Source: Xanthomonas nasturtii (lineage in GTDB: Bacteria > Pseudomonadota > Gammaproteobacteria > Xanthomonadales > Xanthomonadaceae). From it: DNA of 64,000 nucleotides. The notes below the pieces were generated by a model, which was not told the DNA's origin, searched no databases, and saw nothing but the letters and a program-made list of their open reading frames with translations. The position numbers were made by a program, and so were the translations under genes. The stretch covers positions 17,404 to 81,403 of the forward strand of contig NZ_LYMI01000016.1 in NCBI RefSeq assembly GCF_001660815.1, in the 5' to 3' direction. The first letter of the stretch is position 1, and the number at the start of each line of letters is the position of its first letter. Positions 1 to 9,255 of this stretch are shown in pieces.

Positions 1-1059
1 GCCTTGCGCCGACATCGGCAGGCATGCCGTGGTGACGTACGTACCGGGCGCGGGTTCTTCGATATGCGCGCACAGCGCATCCCGGCCCAGGTCTTCGATG
101 ATGTGCGGCTGGCCGCGGCGCAGCGCCCAGCAGTGTTCCGGCAGCAGGTGCGGTGCGCTTTGCACCAGCGGCTCGCCCCAGTGGCTGATGGCCTCGGCAC
201 GGTCCTGCGAGGCACGCAGCAGGTACACGCTGCCGGCCACGCCCGGCAGCAAGCTGGCCAGGGTGCGGCTGCTCACCAGCAATGCTTCTTCGGCGCTGAT
301 GCAGCTCTGCAGCAGGCCGGTGTAGCGGCTGAGCAGATTGAGATCGGCGGTACTGCGTTGCAGCGCGCCGATGCTGTCGCCCAACTCGCGGTTGGCCTGC
401 GCGGCCAGCCGTTCGGCTTGCCCGCGGTGGCGCAGTTCGCGCATCAACAGCGCATAGACCATGCCCACCACCACCAGCCCGAACGGAATGCCGGCCAGTG
501 CGAGCGCAAGCAACAGGTTGGCGCTGTGGCGGCTGCTTTCAGCGCGTTGCGCCAGCAGCTCCTGTTCGCGCTGCACCATGCTCAACGCCTGTTCGCGGAT
601 CGCGCTGGTGGTGCGGAGGGCGCTCTGCCGGATGGTGGCGCGGGCCGGCTCCAGCCCACGTTGGGCATAGATGTCGAGCACCTGCTGAATCTGCTGCAGG
701 CGCGTTTCCACCAGCCGTTGCAGCTGCGCAAGACGCTGCTCCTGCGCGGGGTTGTCGACGATCAGGCGGCGCAGGTTGTCGAGCAGGATCGGCAGACGTT
801 CGACACTGGTCTGGTAGTCCAGCAGGTAAGCGTCGTTACCGGTGAGCAGGAAGCCGCGCTGCGCCGACTCGGCGTCCAGCACGCGCGCCTGGATTTCGTC
901 GACCCGGCCGATCACCTCATGCGTGTGCGAGACCAGTGCGGCATCGGCAAGCGAGCGCCGGGCGCCGACGAAGATGCCGATCCCGATGGCGACAAAGATC
1001 AGGGCAGAGAAAACCAGCGCCAGCTGGTTGCGGCGGCGCGCGGTAAAGGAAGAGGGCAT
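1..1059 (-). CDS. CHASE3-GAF membrane sensor protein, N-terminal part (cut by window edge)
   Basis: An open frame begins with ATG at 1059 and runs off the left edge, giving 353 residues. Residues about 13-33 and 182-206 are hydrophobic and read as two membrane helices. The periplasmic segment between them carries the CHASE3 signature DAESAQRGFLLTGNDAYL at about residues 62-79. A GAF-like domain starts near residue 238 and is still open at the edge. CHASE3 plus GAF is the input half of histidine kinases or GGDEF cyclases; the output domain lies outside the window, so which one this is cannot be told. Third-position GC is high and the frame is uninterrupted. Confidence 0.85.
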   Translation of the reverse strand, partial: MPSSFTARRRNQLALVFSALIFVAIGIGIFVGARRSLADAALVSHTHEVIGRVDEIQARVLDAESAQRGFLLTGNDAYLLDYQTSVERLPILLDNLRRLIVDNPAQEQRLAQLQRLVETRLQQIQQVLDIYAQRGLEPARATIRQSALRTTSAIREQALSMVQREQELLAQRAESSRHSANLLLALALAGIPFGLVVVGMVYALLMRELRHRGQAERLAAQANRELGDSIGALQRSTADLNLLSRYTGLLQSCISAEEALLVSSRTLASLLPGVAGSVYLLRASQDRAEAISHWGEPLVQSAPHLLPEHCWALRRGQPHIIEDLGRDALCAHIEEPAPGTYVTTACLPMSAQG

Positions 1060-1168
1060 GTGCGAATGCTAGCCTGCCGGGCTCGACAACACGAGCCGGC
1101 GGCCGGCAGATGCGAACGCGCCGGCGTGTGGCCGGCGCGTTGCGGGATGCTTTAGCAGGTGTGTCGAC

Positions 1169-1495
1169 TCAGTGCTGCGGGTGCTCGGCGTCGTGCTTGT
1201 CGGCGTTCTGTTCGGCCTTGTTGGCCATTTCGCGGGTCTTGTCGGCGGTGGCATCGGCGGCGTTGGCAGTCGCGCGGCTGGCGTCTGCGGCCAGTTCGCG
1301 TGCGGCAACGCGGGCATCGGCGGTTGCGGCCTTGGCCTGCACGGCGGCGCGGTCGGCGGCTTGTTCGGTTGCGGCGGCGGCGTGCCTGGCGGCGGAAGCG
1401 GCATCGCGGCGTGCCTGCTCGGCATCCGGGCCCTGACAGGCGGCAAGGGAAAGTGCGGCGATGGCGCTCAATGCCAGCATGCGGATCGTCTTCAT
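1169..1495 (-). CDS. Small alanine-rich lipoprotein
   Basis: A 108-residue frame with a type II signal: MKTIRM, a hydrophobic run, and the lipobox LAAC placing the acylated cysteine at residue 20. The mature part is about one third alanine, with charged residues spaced as in a helical, possibly coiled-coil rod, and it ends in a His/Asp-rich tail. It resembles the next lipoprotein (1725-2066) in design. The function is unknown; a periplasmic, outer-membrane-anchored spacer or stress protein is an inference only. Confidence 0.75.
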   Translation of the reverse strand: MKTIRMLALSAIAALSLAACQGPDAEQARRDAASAARHAAAATEQAADRAAVQAKAATADARVAARELAADASRATANAADATADKTREMANKAEQNADKHDAEHPQH

Positions 1496-1668
1496 GGGTG
1501 GTCCTGTTCCTGTTCCGGTGTTGGAAGGCGGAGCTTATGCATGGGCCGATGCAGCCTGCGTCAATGCGCGGCCGGCCATTCAGCCGCCGGGTGGACAGGC
1601 GCCGTCTTTGGTCTTGCCAAGGGTGTTGTCGGCAGCTGCGAGGGGCAGCGCCCGAATCGAAGGCAAAG

Positions 1669-1697
1669 AAAAAGCCGCTGGAGACCAGCGGCTTTTT
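1669..1697 (-). terminator. Rho-independent terminator, bidirectional in form
   Basis: A perfect 8-bp stem GCCGCTGG / CCAGCGGC (1674-1681 and 1685-1692) with a 3-base loop is flanked by A5 on the left and T5 on the right. On the minus strand it lies just beyond the stop of the lipoprotein gene at 1725 and is followed by a T-rich run. Confidence 0.85.
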
Positions 1698-1724
1698 CCG
1701 AACTCGCTTGGAGTCAAGAAGTAA

Positions 1725-2066
1725 TTACTTCTTGGCTTCTTCGGCGGTGTCCTTAGCAGCTTCGGCGGTGTTTTCAGCCGTCTTGGCAGCGTCGGCAGCC
1801 TGCTCAGCAGCAGCGTCGGTCGCGGCGCCGGAAGCAGCCTGGGCAGCGTCAGCAGCGGTGTCAGCCGAAGCAGCAGCGGTGTTGGCAGCAGCCTGAGCGG
1901 CGTCAGCCGACTGCGAGCCCGAGGCAGCAGCCTGGTCGGCAGCGGTCTGAGCGTCGGCAGCAGCTTCGTTAGCCGAAGCAGCAGCGTCCTGAGCCTGTTC
2001 CGGCTTCGAGCAAGCGGTCAGGGCCAGGCCCAGCGCCATTGCGATCAGCAGCTTGTTGATGGTCAT
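1725..2066 (-). CDS. Small alanine-rich lipoprotein, second copy
   Basis: The frame can be extended to 2237, but the ATG at 2066 begins a proper lipoprotein signal (MTINKLLIAMALGLALTAC, acylated Cys19), so that start is chosen, giving 113 residues. The mature part is built almost only from Ala, Asp, Glu, Thr, Ser, Gln and Lys in a heptad-like rhythm, suggesting a long amphipathic helix. It ends in EEAKK. A strong terminator follows. It is probably anchored in the outer membrane; no specific role can be assigned. Confidence 0.8.
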   Translation of the reverse strand: MTINKLLIAMALGLALTACSKPEQAQDAAASANEAAADAQTAADQAAASGSQSADAAQAAANTAAASADTAADAAQAASGAATDAAAEQAADAAKTAENTAEAAKDTAEEAKK

Positions 2067-2188
2067 TGTTTCAATCCTCGTCGTTAGATTAGGCAACGCG
2101 CTATTGCGCGCCCCCGACATGATGACGGCCACAAGACTAGTGTCAAGCGTACGCGCATTCAGCTTTGCAAAATCGACGTTAAAAACAA

Positions 2189-3364
2189 TTAAATCAATTC
2201 GATAGCGATAGCGGTCGCCTCGCCGCCACCGATGCACAGCGTCGCGACCCCGCGCTTGCCTCCGCGGCTGCGCAACGCGTTCACCAATGTCACTACCAGC
2301 CGCGCACCGGAAGCGCCGAGGGGATGACCCAAGGCGCAGGCGCCACCGTGCACGTTGACCTTGTCGTGCGCGATGCCCAGTTCCTTGATCGGCACCATCG
2401 GCACCACGGCGAAGGCTTCATTGATTTCAAACAGGTCCACCTCGTCCAACTGCCAGCCGATCTTGCCGACCAGCGACTGGATCGCCGATACCGGTGCGGT
2501 GGTGAACCATTCGGGCTCCTGAGAGTGAGTGACGTGGCCGACGATGCGTGCCAACGGCGTCACGCCGCGGCGTTGGGCATCGTCTGCGCGCATCAGCACG
2601 GTGATCGCCGCGCCGTCGGAAATGCTCGACGAACTGGCGGCAGTGACGGTGCCGTCCTTCTTGAAGGCCGGCTTCAGCGTCGGGATCTTGGCCACATCGG
2701 ATTTGCCCGGCTGCTCGTCGCTGTCGACGACGACCGCGCCCTTGCGCGTGGTCACCGTGAACGGGACGATTTCATCGGCGAATGCGCCACTGCGCTGCGC
2801 GGCCTGCGCGCGTTCCACCGAGGCGATGGCGAAGGCGTCCTGATCGGCGCGGCTGAAGCCGAACTTTTCCGCCGTGGCCTCGCCGAACACGCCCATGGCC
2901 TGGCCGTCGTACGGGTTGGTCAGGCCATCCCAGGCCATGTGATCGACCGCCTGGAAGTTGCCGTAGCGGTTGCCGGTGCGCGAGTTGGGCAACAGATGCG
3001 GCGCATTGCTCATCGACTCCATGCCGCCGGCCACCACGATGCTGGCCGAGCCGGCCTTGATCAGGTCGTGGCCGAACATGATCGCCTTCATGCCCGAGCC
3101 GCACACCTTGTTGATGGTGGTGGCGCCGGTCGAGTTGGGAATGCCTGCGGCGATCGCGGCCTGACGCGCCGGCGCCTGGCCGAGATTGGCCGGCAGCACG
3201 CAGCCGACGATGACTTCGGACACATCGGCCGGCGCGATGCCCGATTGCGCGAGCGCGCCTTCGATCGCGGCGGCAGCGAGTGTCGGCGCCGGCACTCCGT
3301 TGAATTGGCCGAGGAACGAGCCGATGGCAGTACGTTTTGCAGCAACGATGACGATGTCGGACAT
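2189..3364 (-). CDS. Acetyl-CoA acetyltransferase (thiolase)
   Basis: A 391-residue protein of exactly thiolase length. The nucleophile lies in NKVCGSGMKA (Cys88), the catalytic His in CALGHPLGASGAR (His347) and the second Cys in ATLCIGGGEAT (Cys377); these positions match biosynthetic thiolases of the Zoogloea type. It condenses two acetyl-CoA to acetoacetyl-CoA or runs the reverse reaction in the cytoplasm. It may serve PHA or branched-chain/ketone metabolism, or beta-oxidation; no phaB or phaC is adjacent. Its 3' end lies only 120 bp upstream of the lipoprotein gene at 2066. Confidence 0.93.
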   Translation of the reverse strand: MSDIVIVAAKRTAIGSFLGQFNGVPAPTLAAAAIEGALAQSGIAPADVSEVIVGCVLPANLGQAPARQAAIAAGIPNSTGATTINKVCGSGMKAIMFGHDLIKAGSASIVVAGGMESMSNAPHLLPNSRTGNRYGNFQAVDHMAWDGLTNPYDGQAMGVFGEATAEKFGFSRADQDAFAIASVERAQAAQRSGAFADEIVPFTVTTRKGAVVVDSDEQPGKSDVAKIPTLKPAFKKDGTVTAASSSSISDGAAITVLMRADDAQRRGVTPLARIVGHVTHSQEPEWFTTAPVSAIQSLVGKIGWQLDEVDLFEINEAFAVVPMVPIKELGIAHDKVNVHGGACALGHPLGASGARLVVTLVNALRSRGGKRGVATLCIGGGEATAIAIELI

Positions 3365-3439
3365 GAGCAGATACCGTTTAAAGTGAAACGATTATCTGCC
3401 TGATGGCTGCCCTGCGCCAGCGCATGGCGTCCCTGCGCG

Positions 3440-3488
3440 CGCTTTGCGCTTAAAGTAAGCAAAGCGTTATTCGGGCCCGATCGGGCCC
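3440..3488. promoter_or_regulatory. Inverted repeats upstream of the thiolase gene
   Basis: In the 155-bp gap between the thiolase start (3364) and the broken autotransporter (3520) are an 8-bp inverted repeat CGCTTTGC / GCAAAGCG (3440-3447, 3459-3466) and a 16-bp perfect palindrome GGGCCCGATCGGGCCC (3473-3488). The position suits an operator for the thiolase or the diverging gene. No regulator is identified, so function is inference. Confidence 0.35.
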
Positions 3489-3519
3489 TATCCATGGAAT
3501 GGGTTCGGGGACCACACGG

Positions 3520-5570
3520 ATGAAGAGGAAAGACGTCGCCAGGACCGTCCTGGCCTCGGCGCTGGCCGTTGCGTTGACCGCCTGCGGCGGTTTCCAATGC
3601 CTGCGGCGTGGCGATGCGCTATTGCCTGGTTGCGCCGGGCACCTCGCTGTTCATCGACCCCGATGCCACGGCCAGCAACATCGGTTACTTCTATGACAGC
3701 GGCACCTCATTCGCGGCGCCGCTGGTGTCCGGCGCTGCGGCGTTGGTGTGGCAGGCATTTCCCTATTTCAACAATGATCTGGTGCGCCAGACCTTGCTGG
3801 GCACCGCCACCGATCTGGGGGCTGCGGGGGTCGATGCGACATTCGGCTATGGCTTGCTCAATGTGGGCAAGGCGGTGCTGGGGCCGGCGCGTTTCGATTG
3901 GGGCACAGTGGATGTCGACGTCACGACCTTGCGTTCGACCTGGGCCAACGACATCAGTGGCACTGGCGGCCTGACCAAGCGTGGTACCGGCACGCTGCTC
4001 CTGAGCAGTAACGCCAATAGCTTTACCGGCGAGACCCAGGTGCTCGGCGGCACCTTGCAGACCGCCAGCCTGCAGAGTGCGCGTGTGAGCATCGCCAATG
4101 GGGCGAGTCTGGTCGGTGCTGGCACCCTCGGCAGGCAGGTCGATAACGCCGGCACGCTGCAGGTCAATGGCGCAACGGCGTCCATTACCGGCAATTACAC
4201 CCAAGCCAGCAACGGACGCCTGGCAGTGAACGTTGGCGACCGTTTGAACGTTGCGGGCACCGCGACCATTGCAGGCGACCTGCAATTGCTTGGGCGGCGC
4301 GATTACGTCGTCAACACCACCGCCTACGCAGTCCTGCAAGCGACCAACGGCCTGCAAGGGACGTTCGATACGCTGAGCAGCGGGCCGGCAGTGACCTTTC
4401 TGACCGCCACGCGCAGCTACGACGCCAACACTGCGTATGTCTCGCTGCAACGCATGGATGTCACCGCGGTCGCCGCCTCGTTGGGCGCGATCGGCACCGT
4501 ATCGATGGAATCGGCAATCCGGGTCGAGCAGGCGTTCCAGCAGGTGGATGCGCAACAGTTCCAGGGTAATGGCGCGATCAGCGGCGGCTTCATTCGCGCG
4601 GCGGCGGCCTTGCAGCAATCGCCGACCGCAAAGGCGGCAGCCGATTCGCTGCGCAGCCTGTCCGGTCGTGCGCATGCCGAATCTGCCGCGATGACCTTCG
4701 ACACCATCGATCTGGGCCGCCGCGCGCTGGCGTCGCATTTCGATGGCGTGTCGCAGCAACCGCGGCTGCTGGGCAACTGGCAGCGCGCGCTTGGCGGGCC
4801 GGGCGAGGGCGGTGCGACCACGTCGGGCTTTGCCACTTCCGGCTGGATGATGGGCAACGATCTGCGCCTGGCCTCCGGTGCAGTTACCGGGTTTGCATTC
4901 GGCGAAACGCGCTCCAGCAGCCTGTGCGAGCTGGACGGTGCGCGCGGGCGCGATTGTCAGGTGCAGGCGCAGCTGTACTGGGGCACGAGGTTGGGTGCCG
5001 CATACACGCTGGGCCAGGTGGGCTTGGGCACCGTCAACCGGCAGATCGAGCGCACCCTGCAACTGGGCGAAGACCGCAGCAGCGCCCTTCAGCGACTACA
5101 GCGGCAGTTACCTCAGCGGCAATCTGGAAACCGGCTATCGCTGGGGCGGTGCGCACGCAAGCCTGACGCCATATATGGGCCTGGATTACGTGCGCTTGCG
5201 CAGCGATGTTTTCCGCGAAAGCGGTGGCGATGGCTTCGGCTTGCGTGCCAATGCAAGCACGTCGTCGCGCACGCAGGCGCTGGCCGGTGTGCGTTCGGCG
5301 TATCGCTGGCGCGGCATCCAGTTGGGCAGTTATGCCGAGTGGCAGCAGGCGCTGAGCAGCGAAGGTTTGATGCTGGACGCCAGCTTCACCGGCGTGGATG
5401 CTTGGGCGCCGCTGCGTGGCATGCAGCCGGCACGGTCGGGGGGGCTGTTCGGGTTCACTGCCGCGGCACCGTTGGGCCAGCAGGGCCAGCTGCGTTTCGG
5501 CTACGACCAGCGGGTGGGCGAGCGCGGCGACGAGCGCGCGCTGAGCCTGCGTTACAGCGCCGATTTCTGA
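3520..5570 (+). pseudogene. Broken subtilisin-type (S8) autotransporter
   Basis: A lipoprotein-like signal (MKRKDVAR..., lipobox LTAC) begins at 3520 but runs within about 70 bp into a different frame that starts deep inside an S8 protease domain. That frame (from about 3592) holds the catalytic-serine block DSGTSFAAPLVSGAAALVW, a passenger repeat GGLTKRGTGTLLLSSN and most of a beta-barrel. The Asp and His of the protease triad are therefore missing. A second frame change near 5085 moves the barrel into the frame ending LSLRYSADF at 5570, a normal outer-membrane terminal Phe. It is an internal deletion plus a frameshift, so no active secreted protease is expected. Confidence 0.85.
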
Positions 5571-5602
5571 TCGGCGCCTTGCCTGTTTGATGCAGGTTTT
5601 CC

Positions 5603-5627
5603 CTGTCCAGGCAACGCGCCTGGACAG
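5603..5627. terminator. Hairpin between convergent genes
   Basis: A perfect 10-bp stem CTGTCCAGGC / GCCTGGACAG (5603-5612 and 5618-5627) with loop AACGC lies between the autotransporter remnant and the convergent leucine dehydrogenase gene. It lacks a clear T-tract, so it is a terminator-like hairpin rather than a textbook one. Confidence 0.55.
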
Positions 5628-5632
5628 CGGCT

Positions 5633-6733
5633 TCACTCGCCGCGCAGCTTGTGCAGAAAGCGCGGTGCAGTGCGGCCCAGCGGCAGTTTGAGCTTGCTGA
5701 TGGCTTCGATGCGCGCTTCGGCAATCTGATCGGCCGCCTGCTGCGGCGAGACGCCCAGCTGGGTGGACAGGTCGAACACCTTTTCCAGGTTGTGATAGAT
5801 GCTGCGGATCAGCCGCATTGCGCGTTCGCGGTTGTAGCCATCGATCTCCAGCGACACATTCATCACCCCGCCGGCATTGACCACGTAATCGGGCGCATAC
5901 AGGATGCCGCGCCGATGCAGCTCTTCGCCGATGGCGGCGCTGGCGAGCTGGTTGTTGGCCGTGCCGCAGATGATCTTGGCCTTGAGCTGCGGCAGGGTGT
6001 TTTCATTGATGGCGCCTTCCAGCGCGCAGGGGGCGAACACGTCGGCCGCCACCTGATGGATATCATCCGGGCGCACCGCTTCTGCGCCGTATTCGGCCAC
6101 CGCGCGGTCCACCAGTGCCTGGTTCAGATCGGCCACGTAGAGTTTCGCGCCGCGTTCCTTGAGCAGCTTCACCAGCTCCATGCCGATGTGGCCCAGGCCC
6201 TGGATCGCGATGCTGGCCTTGCCGACTTCTTCGTGCCCGAGCTTGCGATTGAGCGCGGCCATCAAGGCCTGCAACGCGCCATAGGCGGTGAACGGTGCCG
6301 GGTCGCCGGAGCCGCGATGCACCTGGTGCACGCCGGTGACGTACTCGCTCTCCAGGTAGATCTGTTCCATGTCGTTGACGTCGGTGCCCACATCCTCGGA
6401 GGTGATGTAGCGCCCGCCCAGGGTGTCGACAAACCGCCCGAAGGCGCGGAACAGCGCCTCGCTCTTGTCGGTCTTGGGGTCGCCGATGATCACCGCCTTG
6501 CCGCCGCCGACATTCAGGCCGGCCAGGGCGTTCTTGTAGGTCATGGTGCGGCTCAAGCGCAGCGCGTCGTTGAGCGCCGCCTCGCTGTTGGGGTAGGGGC
6601 GCATGCGCACGCCGCCCAACGCTGGCCCAAGACGCGTGCTGTGCAAGGCGATGATGGCCTTGAGCCCGGCGTCGCGGTTGTGACAGAAAATCACCTGCTC
6701 GTGGCCGGTGGTATCGAGGGTTTCGAAAAGCAT
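5633..6733 (-). CDS. ldh: Leucine (Glu/Leu/Phe/Val family) dehydrogenase
   Basis: A 366-residue cytoplasmic enzyme that oxidatively deaminates branched-chain amino acids to 2-oxoacids with NAD+. The N-terminal part has the glycine-rich substrate loop LNVGGGKAVIIGD with the catalytic lysine at about residue 79, and TYKNAL with Lys67. The Rossmann fold shows GLGHIGMEL near residue 178. A conserved dehydrogenase core, ICGTANNQL, follows. Length and motifs match leucine dehydrogenase better than the larger glutamate dehydrogenases. It stands alone, 157 bp downstream of the oxygenase gene at 6890-8146. The exact substrate among Leu/Val/Ile/Phe cannot be decided from sequence. Confidence 0.9.
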   Translation of the reverse strand: MLFETLDTTGHEQVIFCHNRDAGLKAIIALHSTRLGPALGGVRMRPYPNSEAALNDALRLSRTMTYKNALAGLNVGGGKAVIIGDPKTDKSEALFRAFGRFVDTLGGRYITSEDVGTDVNDMEQIYLESEYVTGVHQVHRGSGDPAPFTAYGALQALMAALNRKLGHEEVGKASIAIQGLGHIGMELVKLLKERGAKLYVADLNQALVDRAVAEYGAEAVRPDDIHQVAADVFAPCALEGAINENTLPQLKAKIICGTANNQLASAAIGEELHRRGILYAPDYVVNAGGVMNVSLEIDGYNRERAMRLIRSIYHNLEKVFDLSTQLGVSPQQAADQIAEARIEAISKLKLPLGRTAPRFLHKLRGE

Positions 6734-6889
6734 CGAAGGCTCCGCTGGGCTGCGTGATGTGCCTTCCCTGAGGCCGGGTCTGGACCCGTGCAGTGGGAAA
6801 CAAAAAACGCGCCGTTTGCAGACCCTGTCCGATCACGTCGCGCTGCAACATTTTAAACCACGCCGGCAGGGGGTTGTGCATGAATCTGT

Positions 6890-8146
6890 TCACCAATCCC
6901 GATAGCGCTGCTGCCGAAACCACAGCGTTCCCAACCATTTACTGCCGTCCGTCACCGGCAGGCCCGCGTGCAGCGAAGCGGCATCGGGGCGGCCATCGGC
7001 ATGCAGGTTGTCGAAGCACACCAGCGCGCCGGCGCGCGGCTGCACGCGAACACCGGCCAGCGGAAAGTCGGTTGCGCCGCCGGTAACGACGTCGTTTAGA
7101 TAGACGCAGACGGTGCGTTGGCGGTTGCCGGCAGCGGGGCGGTCGGCGGCGATCGTGCCGGGCGGCAGATAGTCGCGGTGTGCGCGGTACTGCTCGCCGG
7201 GCGCATAGCACAGCACCGAAAGCGGCTCTGCGTGGGCCAACGGCAGCTGCGCACAGGCGGCCAGCCGCGCCTGCGCTGCACGTGCGGCGAAGTCTTCGAT
7301 GATCGGATCAAGCGTCGCGCCACGGCTGGTGCGGACCGGCGCGCGCTGCGTGCTGGCATCGTTGGGGTCAATCACCTGGGAGGCACGCAGATGCGGCCGC
7401 GCCACCAGCATCAACAGGCGGCATTCGTCTGCCGACAGCACGCCCGTGCGTTCTTCGATGTGCGGTGTGGCGTGGCGCCGAACCGGGGCGTTGCGAGGCG
7501 CGAAATCGATGCGGTGATCGGCAGGGTCGCCTGGCGGGTCTGGCGGTGCAATGCGCACCTCGGGCGGCGCGGTCAGGCCCACTGTCTGCAGCTGCCGAAA
7601 CAACTGCGCGGCGGCCTCGGGTTGGGCCGGCACGCCTTCGCCGCGCAGCAGGCGCTCGGCCAATAGTGCGGCAGACATGGCATCACCGGCTGCCGCAGCG
7701 CGTTCGAGCAGGGCGACGCACTGCCGTTGCCGATCCGGATGCGCCACCCGCCCATGCTGGATCGCGATGGCGCGCAGCGCAGGCGGGTAGTCGGCAACTG
7801 CTGCCGCCTGCAGCCGATTGAACGCCACAGCGTCCAGCGTCGGCGGTTGCTCTCCAACCGCCAGGGTTGCCAGCAGGTACTGCGCAGCCACTGCGCCCTG
7901 CCGCTCGGCCTGCTCCCACTGCACACGCGCCTGGCCGACGTCCACCTCGCAGCCGACCCCATAGGCGCGCATGCGGCCCATTTCGACCTGCGCCAGCGCA
8001 TCGCCTGCAGCCGCGCTGCGCGAATACCAGGCCACTGCTTCTTCGGGCTGGCCGGCACGCACCAGCGCCTGGGCCAGCGCGTTGATCGCGGCGGGGTGCC
8101 CGCCTTGGGCGGCGCGGGTGAGGTCGGCAAGAGAGGATGGCTGCAT
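6890..8146 (-). CDS. Sel1/TPR-repeat prolyl 4-hydroxylase-like 2OG-Fe(II) oxygenase
   Basis: A 418-residue fusion. Residues 1-200 are short helical repeats of Sel1/TPR type (for example AVAWYSRSAAAGDALAQVEMG), a protein-binding module. Residues about 225-418 form a 2-oxoglutarate/Fe(II) dioxygenase of the prolyl 4-hydroxylase alpha class: iron ligands His323 and Asp325 in YRAHRDY, the distal His393 in ASLHAGLPV and the 2OG-binding Lys403 in GSKWLGTLWF. It probably hydroxylates a proline in a partner protein, with the repeats choosing the partner; the substrate is unknown. It lies on the same strand just upstream of the leucine dehydrogenase gene. Confidence 0.85.
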   Translation of the reverse strand: MQPSSLADLTRAAQGGHPAAINALAQALVRAGQPEEAVAWYSRSAAAGDALAQVEMGRMRAYGVGCEVDVGQARVQWEQAERQGAVAAQYLLATLAVGEQPPTLDAVAFNRLQAAAVADYPPALRAIAIQHGRVAHPDRQRQCVALLERAAAAGDAMSAALLAERLLRGEGVPAQPEAAAQLFRQLQTVGLTAPPEVRIAPPDPPGDPADHRIDFAPRNAPVRRHATPHIEERTGVLSADECRLLMLVARPHLRASQVIDPNDASTQRAPVRTSRGATLDPIIEDFAARAAQARLAACAQLPLAHAEPLSVLCYAPGEQYRAHRDYLPPGTIAADRPAAGNRQRTVCVYLNDVVTGGATDFPLAGVRVQPRAGALVCFDNLHADGRPDAASLHAGLPVTDGSKWLGTLWFRQQRYRDW

Positions 8147-8324
8147 GCACGCATCCTAAGCGCGGCTGACGTACGTGGCGAGCGGCGGTCAGCAGGGTGC
8201 AGACGGCGCTGAGGAACCGCAGTGTACGAGTGATACGTGCCGCACCAAGCGCCGGCGGCGCCCCGCATGGCGGTGAGCGCGGTCGTCTTTTTTTGCCGCT
8301 TGGCCTCGACCGGGCGCTGCGCGA

Positions 8325-8825
8325 TCAGCTGTCGGCGGACAGGGCCAGCTGGGTCAGATACAGGCGCAGGTCGAACTCCAGCTGGTGGTAGTCCGGGGTC
8401 ATGTGGTTGCAGAGCTGGTAGAAGGCCTTGTTGTGATCGGCTTCTTTCAGATGCGCCAGTTCGTGCGCCACGATCATCTGCAGGAATGGTTCCGGCGCGT
8501 CGCGAAACACCGATGCGATGCGGATCTCGCGGCTGGCCTTCAAGCGGCCGCCGTGCACGCGCGAAATCGCCGTATGCGTGCCCAGCGCATGCTTCACCAC
8601 CTGCAGATGGTTGTCGTACATCGCCTTGTGCAAGGTGGGCGATGAGCGCATGTAGCGCTCCTTCGTTGCCTTGACGTACTCGTAGAGATGGCGGTCGGTG
8701 CGGATGGCGTGCCGGTCCGGATAACGCCGTGCCAGCACGCTGGCAAGTTTGTCCTGTGCGATCAGTTCGCGCACCTGATCCAGAACGGCAGGCGGATAGC
8801 CGGTGAGGTAACGAAGAGTGTCCAT
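8325..8825 (-). CDS. YgjP-like zinc metallopeptidase-domain protein
   Basis: A 166-residue protein from the ATG at 8825 (an in-frame ATG nine codons further up is possible). It carries the zinc signature VAHELAHLKEADHNKAFY near residues 115-132 and the downstream YHQLEFDLRLYL, as in the YgjP/DUF45 (WLM-related) family. HExxH-like zinc binding is thus HELAH plus a third His. Family members are small cytoplasmic proteins of poorly known role. The flanking gaps hold nothing recognisable. Confidence 0.8.
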   Translation of the reverse strand: MDTLRYLTGYPPAVLDQVRELIAQDKLASVLARRYPDRHAIRTDRHLYEYVKATKERYMRSSPTLHKAMYDNHLQVVKHALGTHTAISRVHGGRLKASREIRIASVFRDAPEPFLQMIVAHELAHLKEADHNKAFYQLCNHMTPDYHQLEFDLRLYLTQLALSADS

Positions 8826-9255
8826 GGCGATCGGTCGCGGCGAAGCATGCATGATCGCCGATGCACCACCTGCTGGCGAATCGGTGGGCGCAAGGCCGCG
8901 AATATGTGGCCGATCGCGCCTGGGTGCTGCGCGTCGATGCATCGCAAACGCGAGATCTTCTGCAGTGGCGTTTCGATGGATAAGGTATTGCCCGACGCTA
9001 CGCGAGCAGGGAGTTCCAGTTTTCGGTAGGTGATGGACAGCGCGGTGTCGATCGTTGATGACTTCTCCACACAGCGTATGTCTGCATGTTGCCGCGGCCC
9101 TGGCCTGCTGAACGCAACGCACGTGTTGCAGCGTGTGTCAGGCGTATTCACGAATGCGGCACATCCGGATGGGTAGCGTGCAGCGCATGTTTTGCGGCGT
9201 TGCGTCGCAAGCACACGATCGAACAACGGCACGGTGCCGATTAGGAGACAACATC
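8826..9255. other. 430-bp gap without a recognised gene
   Basis: Several short frames cross this stretch on both strands, but none has a ribosome-binding site, a family resemblance or a convincing codon pattern. The right end contains TTAGGAGAC, the ribosome-binding site of the following DUF1328 gene. Nothing else is seen. Confidence 0.5.

Noticed and set aside
5651..6757. Plus-strand 368-codon open frame
   Set aside because: A shadow of the leucine dehydrogenase gene on the other strand.
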